Positions 60,301-64,000 of a DNA stretch of 64,000 nt are shown piece after piece. This DNA comes from Apostichopus japonicus. Its lineage: Eukaryota > Echinodermata > Holothuroidea > Aspidochirotida > Stichopodidae. The notes beneath the pieces are model-generated. The model worked only from the letters and a program-made list of their open reading frames with translations, searched no databases and was not told the origin of the DNA. The position numbers and the translations under genes are program-made. Position 1 is the stretch's first letter, and each line of letters opens with the position of its first letter. Where the stretch lies: NCBI RefSeq assembly GCF_037975245.1, contig NC_092563.1:1701001-1765000 (forward strand), given 5' to 3'.

Positions 60301-60520
60301 TGAGTGGGGGGGGGGCGGGCGGTCGCCCCCATCCCAAAATGCGTCATGTTCCCCGACGACACGGTCGAGTTCGAGACCAGCCACAGTTGGTTTCATAGCA
60401 CAATTCTACACACGCGTTATGATAGACCATATATAGTACATATATAGATCATTAGTGAGAGAGGAAAATGGAAATGTAAAAAAATGGAGTTGTCGGTGTA
60501 AGGGGTAGGGTGAGTCACAC

Positions 60521-61596
60521 CAGGCGCGGCGGAACGGAAAAATTATTGGGGGGGCTAATGTGTGGAGACTATCTAAGCGGAGCGCCACCATCGGTTGGCG
60601 CGGAGCGTACAAGAAAATTTTGGGTTTTTTCAAACCCCCAGATGGCCGGAAACGGCACTTTCCGAGTGTTTTATGCTGCGAATACCTAGCCCTAAAATAT
60701 GGGTCTCAAGCCTGCAATTTCTCAGATTGCACGTAAAAGTCTGTAAAACATTGTAATTTGTATATTCGATGGTTTATTAAGAGAGTATACTCGTAGTGTA
60801 CTCGCAAAGATGTTTTTGAGTGTAGTAAGGGCAGTGGCGGAGCTAGAGTATTGGTCAGGGAGGGCAAGAATGGTCTGTAGGGCGCTTTCGACACTATCTA
60901 AGCGGAGCGCCACCACAGGTTGGCGCGGAGCGTACAGAAAATTTTTGAGTAAAGATACTCCCTAGATTGCAGGAAATGACCCTTTCTGGGGCCTTGCTAA
61001 TTTGCAGATAAACGGAGAATAAATAGGTGTCGTCGCCATTTTGTCGGAAAATTACACCAACAGAATATGACAAATGTCAATAGGTATATGAGAGCGCAAT
61101 AAAATAGTCAAAAATCTCGAATAAGTAAAAAGTAGTGAAAAGCTGAAAAGGGCGCCAGCAGTCCATTTGAGTCCGTCAGGGGGGGGGGGCATCCGCCCCC
61201 TGACTGTACATATGGACGCTCCGCCACTAAGTAAGGGGATGTTGGAGAACTGGCTGAAATGAGGCAAGTCATTGGCCTAAGACGAAGTTGTGTTACGCTT
61301 ACCGGTACTCACACTCACTGCTTCCACTTTTCACGGGGCGTGAAGACGCGGTTGGGGTGACATTGTGGTCTATACCCAGGGGACGGGCCGAGGGTCCCCC
61401 AGCAATTACTAAAATTATTACACCTATAGAGTATACGTGTGCATCGGACAGATCGACAAGTATGCATTGAAAAATGGGCAGATGCACGTTTCGGAGCCTT
61501 GGTAAATATTGGGGGGGCTTATCATGCATTTGCCCCCTCGACTTTTTTATTGGGGGGGCTGAGCCCCCCCAAGCCCCCCTGGTTCCGCCGCCACTG
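60521..61596. mobile_element. Non-autonomous hAT element hosting a nested copy
   Basis: Ends caggcgcggcggaac and (reverse complement) cagtggcggcggaac are flanked by a perfect 8-bp duplication AGTCACAC (60513-60520 and 61597-61604). The interior carries the shared GCGCCACC hairpin block and the nested element 60832-61229. Confidence 0.85.
60832..61229. mobile_element. Non-autonomous hAT element, TIR CAGTGGCGGAGC, copy 2
   Basis: 398 bp, close relative of 59299-59682, flanked by a perfect 8-bp duplication AGTAAGGG (60824-60831 and 61230-61237). The last TIR base is A instead of G. Confidence 0.9.
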
Positions 61597-61675
61597 AGTC
61601 ACACTTTTACGGAATCATTGATCCGTCACTGGCTACCCTTCAGCGCTGTAATGATGTCACTGTTCCTCTTTCTCT

Positions 61676-61826
61676 CCCCGGTGTCTTCGCGTTTTTCTTT
61701 TACTCCCTCCTTTTCTCCTTTTTCTCTTTTTCTTCTTTTTCTTTTCCCTTCCTTCCTCTCCTCCTCCTCTTTTTTCCCCTCTTTTTTCCTTTTTTCTTCT
61801 CTTTTTTTTCTCTCCTCTTTTTCTTA
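61676..61826. repeat. Polypyrimidine tract
   Basis: About 150 bp almost entirely C and T on the plus strand ('cttttt', 'ctcctcctc' runs). The Lys/Arg-rich frames opposite it are artefacts. Confidence 0.9.
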
Positions 61827-61879
61827 CCCGGGGGGCGCGCGCCCCCAACGCCCCCCCCCTGGATACGCACCTGAGTATG

Positions 61880-63170
61880 CCTGAAGCTTTTCATACCTAC
61901 GTAGCCAACACATAATTGTAGTACGAGTTACAACCGCCGCTTTGATACGGTTAGCAAATAAAATCCCCGGAACTACTAGTAAAAAAGCAAGCTTATAAGC
62001 GCGAGTACTTAATATTTCATTAGTATGTTTATTAGATTTCCAGAGTACAAAACTAACGAACGGGAAAATACATAAGTAAATGTGAGTACCATGAACTAGT
62101 AGGATATAAATTGACTAATTATTGTCCATAGAAATTGAAGTAAGTCAATTTCTATGTGAGCCTAACTCAATGGAAAATACCGTCCCTTTTGGCGTCCCAT
62201 ATAATAATCTATTGACACTGTACAACTCAATATTTTCCAATATAGTTTTCAGCATTCTCAGCTGCTGTTTCTCATTTGGTAGAAACCTCTAGGTATGTCT
62301 CATACAATTTAAGCTTGAATTTTTCTTTTGTGCGGTGGATATGGTTTTCAAATCTAACTTAACAATAGGCCTAAAGAGTAAGGAGATGCAAGCCTAACCA
62401 AGGAACTGGCAGTGGCAACATGCGAACCTATTTCGCGAATATTACTAGGCTACTCAGTTACGCAATTGATGTGGTCGCAGGCTAAACGTACACCTCTTTG
62501 AGTTAGTCAAATGTGATGACAAGGTGTTTTTCAAAGTTAAAGGCAAAACTTAGAAGCCTTAAGTTGGCTATAGGAAAAGAAAAGTCCTTTACAATAACAA
62601 GGTACTATACCTATAGCCTAATCCAACATTAAGAAACATTGCAAATTGTTCATTCCCTGAGGATCTGGTCTACAAGTTCAAAGATTCCCATTTATGATTA
62701 CTTTTCAATTGACTCTTGCTTCCATGTTAACCTCTGAGAAGGAAGATTCGAAACTAACTGATAATTACCTTCCATATACTAGTGCTGATAGTTGACTCTT
62801 AATTTTGTAGTCGATTAATTGCATAGCTCTTCTCGCGATTACTCGGTTACAGATATGATCTCATCACTGTCATTTTTACATTGCAGAAATGGTAAAAACA
62901 AATCTTGCTCCATGGTGCACTGTCTTCATTTTCTTTCGTGTCTTGCATGGTGTCTAAATCATGTTAAAACATCTACCAAACAAAACTGTGAACAAGTTTC
63001 AAGCTACGTTTCTTAAAATCATCCATAGTCAATCAAAAACTTTTGAATGAATCTACGAGGCTACAACAGCCACAAGCACTAATAAAAGCAAACATGCAGT
63101 AATAAAAGCAACCATGCAAACAATGGTTGTTACACCTTGTAGCGGTGTGATGATCAGTGTGCAATAGTTT
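61880..63170. other. Intergenic, no recognised feature
   Basis: A/T-rich sequence with short frames only; nothing supportable as a gene or element. Confidence 0.4.
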
Positions 63171-63179
63171 GCTGTAGAA

Positions 63180-63554
63180 CAGGGTTGTCCAACCTTTTGC
63201 AGAGGAGGGCCACATGGAATGATTATGATGAAGGAGGGGGCTGCATGAACCCTACGCTCGATTTTTTTATTTTTTGCCCGAAGCCCAACGCAACAAATGT
63301 GAGCACTTCCTTCCTGATAAAACAGATGAATAAAGCCCAGCCGCCCCCCCCCCCTCCGCTGAGAGTGTCACACAAACTGACCTGTATGCAGTTTTTTGGA
63401 CCCAGAAGGTTCGAATGATTGATTATATAGCTTCAAATTGTTATCAATAAATCTGCTCACTAAAATTTTGCACCGTACAGCATCTCTGGCGGGCCAGACG
63501 CAACCCTGCGGCGGGCCGGACTGTGGCCCGCGGGCCGTAGGTTGGACAACCCTG
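63180..63554. mobile_element. Non-autonomous hAT element, TIR CAGGGTTGTCCAACC
   Basis: 375 bp with 15-bp inverted ends CAGGGTTGTCCAACC / GGTTGGACAACCCTG and a perfect 8-bp target duplication CTGTAGAA (63172-63179 and 63555-63562). The interior has 'ggcccgcgggcc', as in Charlie-type hAT relics of other animals. No transposase. Confidence 0.92.
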
Positions 63555-63562
63555 CTGTAGAA

Positions 63563-64000
63563 GGATGTTCTAGGCTAGGCTTCAGCCTAGTGCGATAGCA
63601 GGCACATATTTTGCACATTGAAATGAAACTCCACCGCAATCGACACACTCTATCACACATCCGATAAATGTGAGCCAGGCCAGTAATGAAGTGATTGTAA
63701 ACATGTCTGAAGAAATGACAAATACTTTGGCAATCCTAAGAGATTAATAAGTTACGAACTTGCGATTATGTGCAATGATTAAACATTGCTAGAACTGAAT
63801 GTTGCACTTTATAACGAGCGTATTATTGACAAGCAAATGCATGAATCTAACTGGAGCAGATGCTTGCCAATTTTTAACACAGCACAGTGCTAGTGTAGCA
63901 TTGTGAGAACCTGTATACTTATTGCGATATTTGCTGACAAACTGCTTTAGTGTTGTTTTTGATAGCTTAGGCTATTTTTTAAAGCAGATTATGTGTAGTG
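63563..64000. other. Intergenic, no recognised feature
   Basis: No exon or repeat recognised up to the window end. Confidence 0.4.

Larger units (their letters stand above)
58368..61873. mobile_element. Composite element bounded by CAGG(C/T)GCGTATCCAGG inverted ends
   Basis: Left end caggcgcgtatccagg (58368) and right end, reverse complemented, caggtgcgtatccagg (61873) match at 15 of 16 bases, flanked by AGTAT on both sides. The 3.5-kb interior is largely other inserted elements. The ends are hAT-like in sequence, but only 5 bases of flank repeat, so the ends may belong to two insertions. Confidence 0.5.

Noticed and set aside
58368-61873. A CRISPR-like or other regularly spaced array
   Set aside because: Repeats are unequal in spacing and explained by nested hAT-like elements in animal DNA.
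61657-61894. Lys/Glu-rich frames on the minus strand
   Set aside because: Produced by the polypyrimidine tract at 61676-61826.

Overview
The window is animal nuclear DNA: about 40% GC by eye, genes split into many short exons with GT-AG introns, long introns packed with satellites, SINEs, LINE remnants and hAT-type elements, and no bacterial features. The protein set (an ITCH/WWP/Su(dx) ubiquitin ligase, a beta-5 proteasome subunit, and ATMIN/ASCIZ) is metazoan. The repeats (short tRNA-derived SINEs, GC-rich hAT elements, Penelope-like motifs, frequent 'aggccta' words) suggest a marine invertebrate deuterostome, most likely an echinoderm and possibly a sea cucumber. The organism call is inference only.

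Layout. (1) 20-15760, minus strand: 18 coding exons of a C2-WW4-HECT E3 ubiquitin ligase of the ITCH/WWP/Su(dx) family. All exon phases agree. The last HECT exon or exons, with the catalytic cysteine, lie beyond the left edge. A probable non-coding first exon and promoter sit near 31.69-31.83 kb, so a first intron of about 16 kb would fill 15.8-31.7 kb. (2) 31.9-35 kb: intergenic, with a palindromic Penelope-type motif pair. (3) 35095-41253, minus strand: a complete 7-exon proteasome subunit beta-5 gene (276 aa), with a second in-phase candidate first exon at 41388-41456. (4) 41.8-45.8 kb: repeat-dense interval holding a CRE-bearing array of about 200-bp units, a GC-rich minisatellite, a 1.2-kb foldback element and a segmental direct repeat. 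(5) 46473-50796, plus strand: a complete 4-exon ATMIN/ASCIZ-like zinc-finger protein (713 aa) with many TQT motifs. (6) 54.3-56.08 kb, minus strand: an unrecognised gene with one large exon (484 codons), convergent with ATMIN. (7) 58.4-61.9 kb: a tower of nested hAT-like elements with recognisable target-site duplications, and a further clean hAT element at 63180-63554.

The genes are not an operon or a pathway cluster. Two of them, the E3 ligase and the proteasome beta-5 subunit, belong to ubiquitin-proteasome protein turnover, but nothing shows their adjacency is functional. I found no clearly new multi-gene system. The most interesting signals are the alternative first exon of the beta-5 gene, the foldback element with a near-empty copy beside it, the nested hAT cluster with a shared hairpin block, and the inverted hammerhead-like pair.
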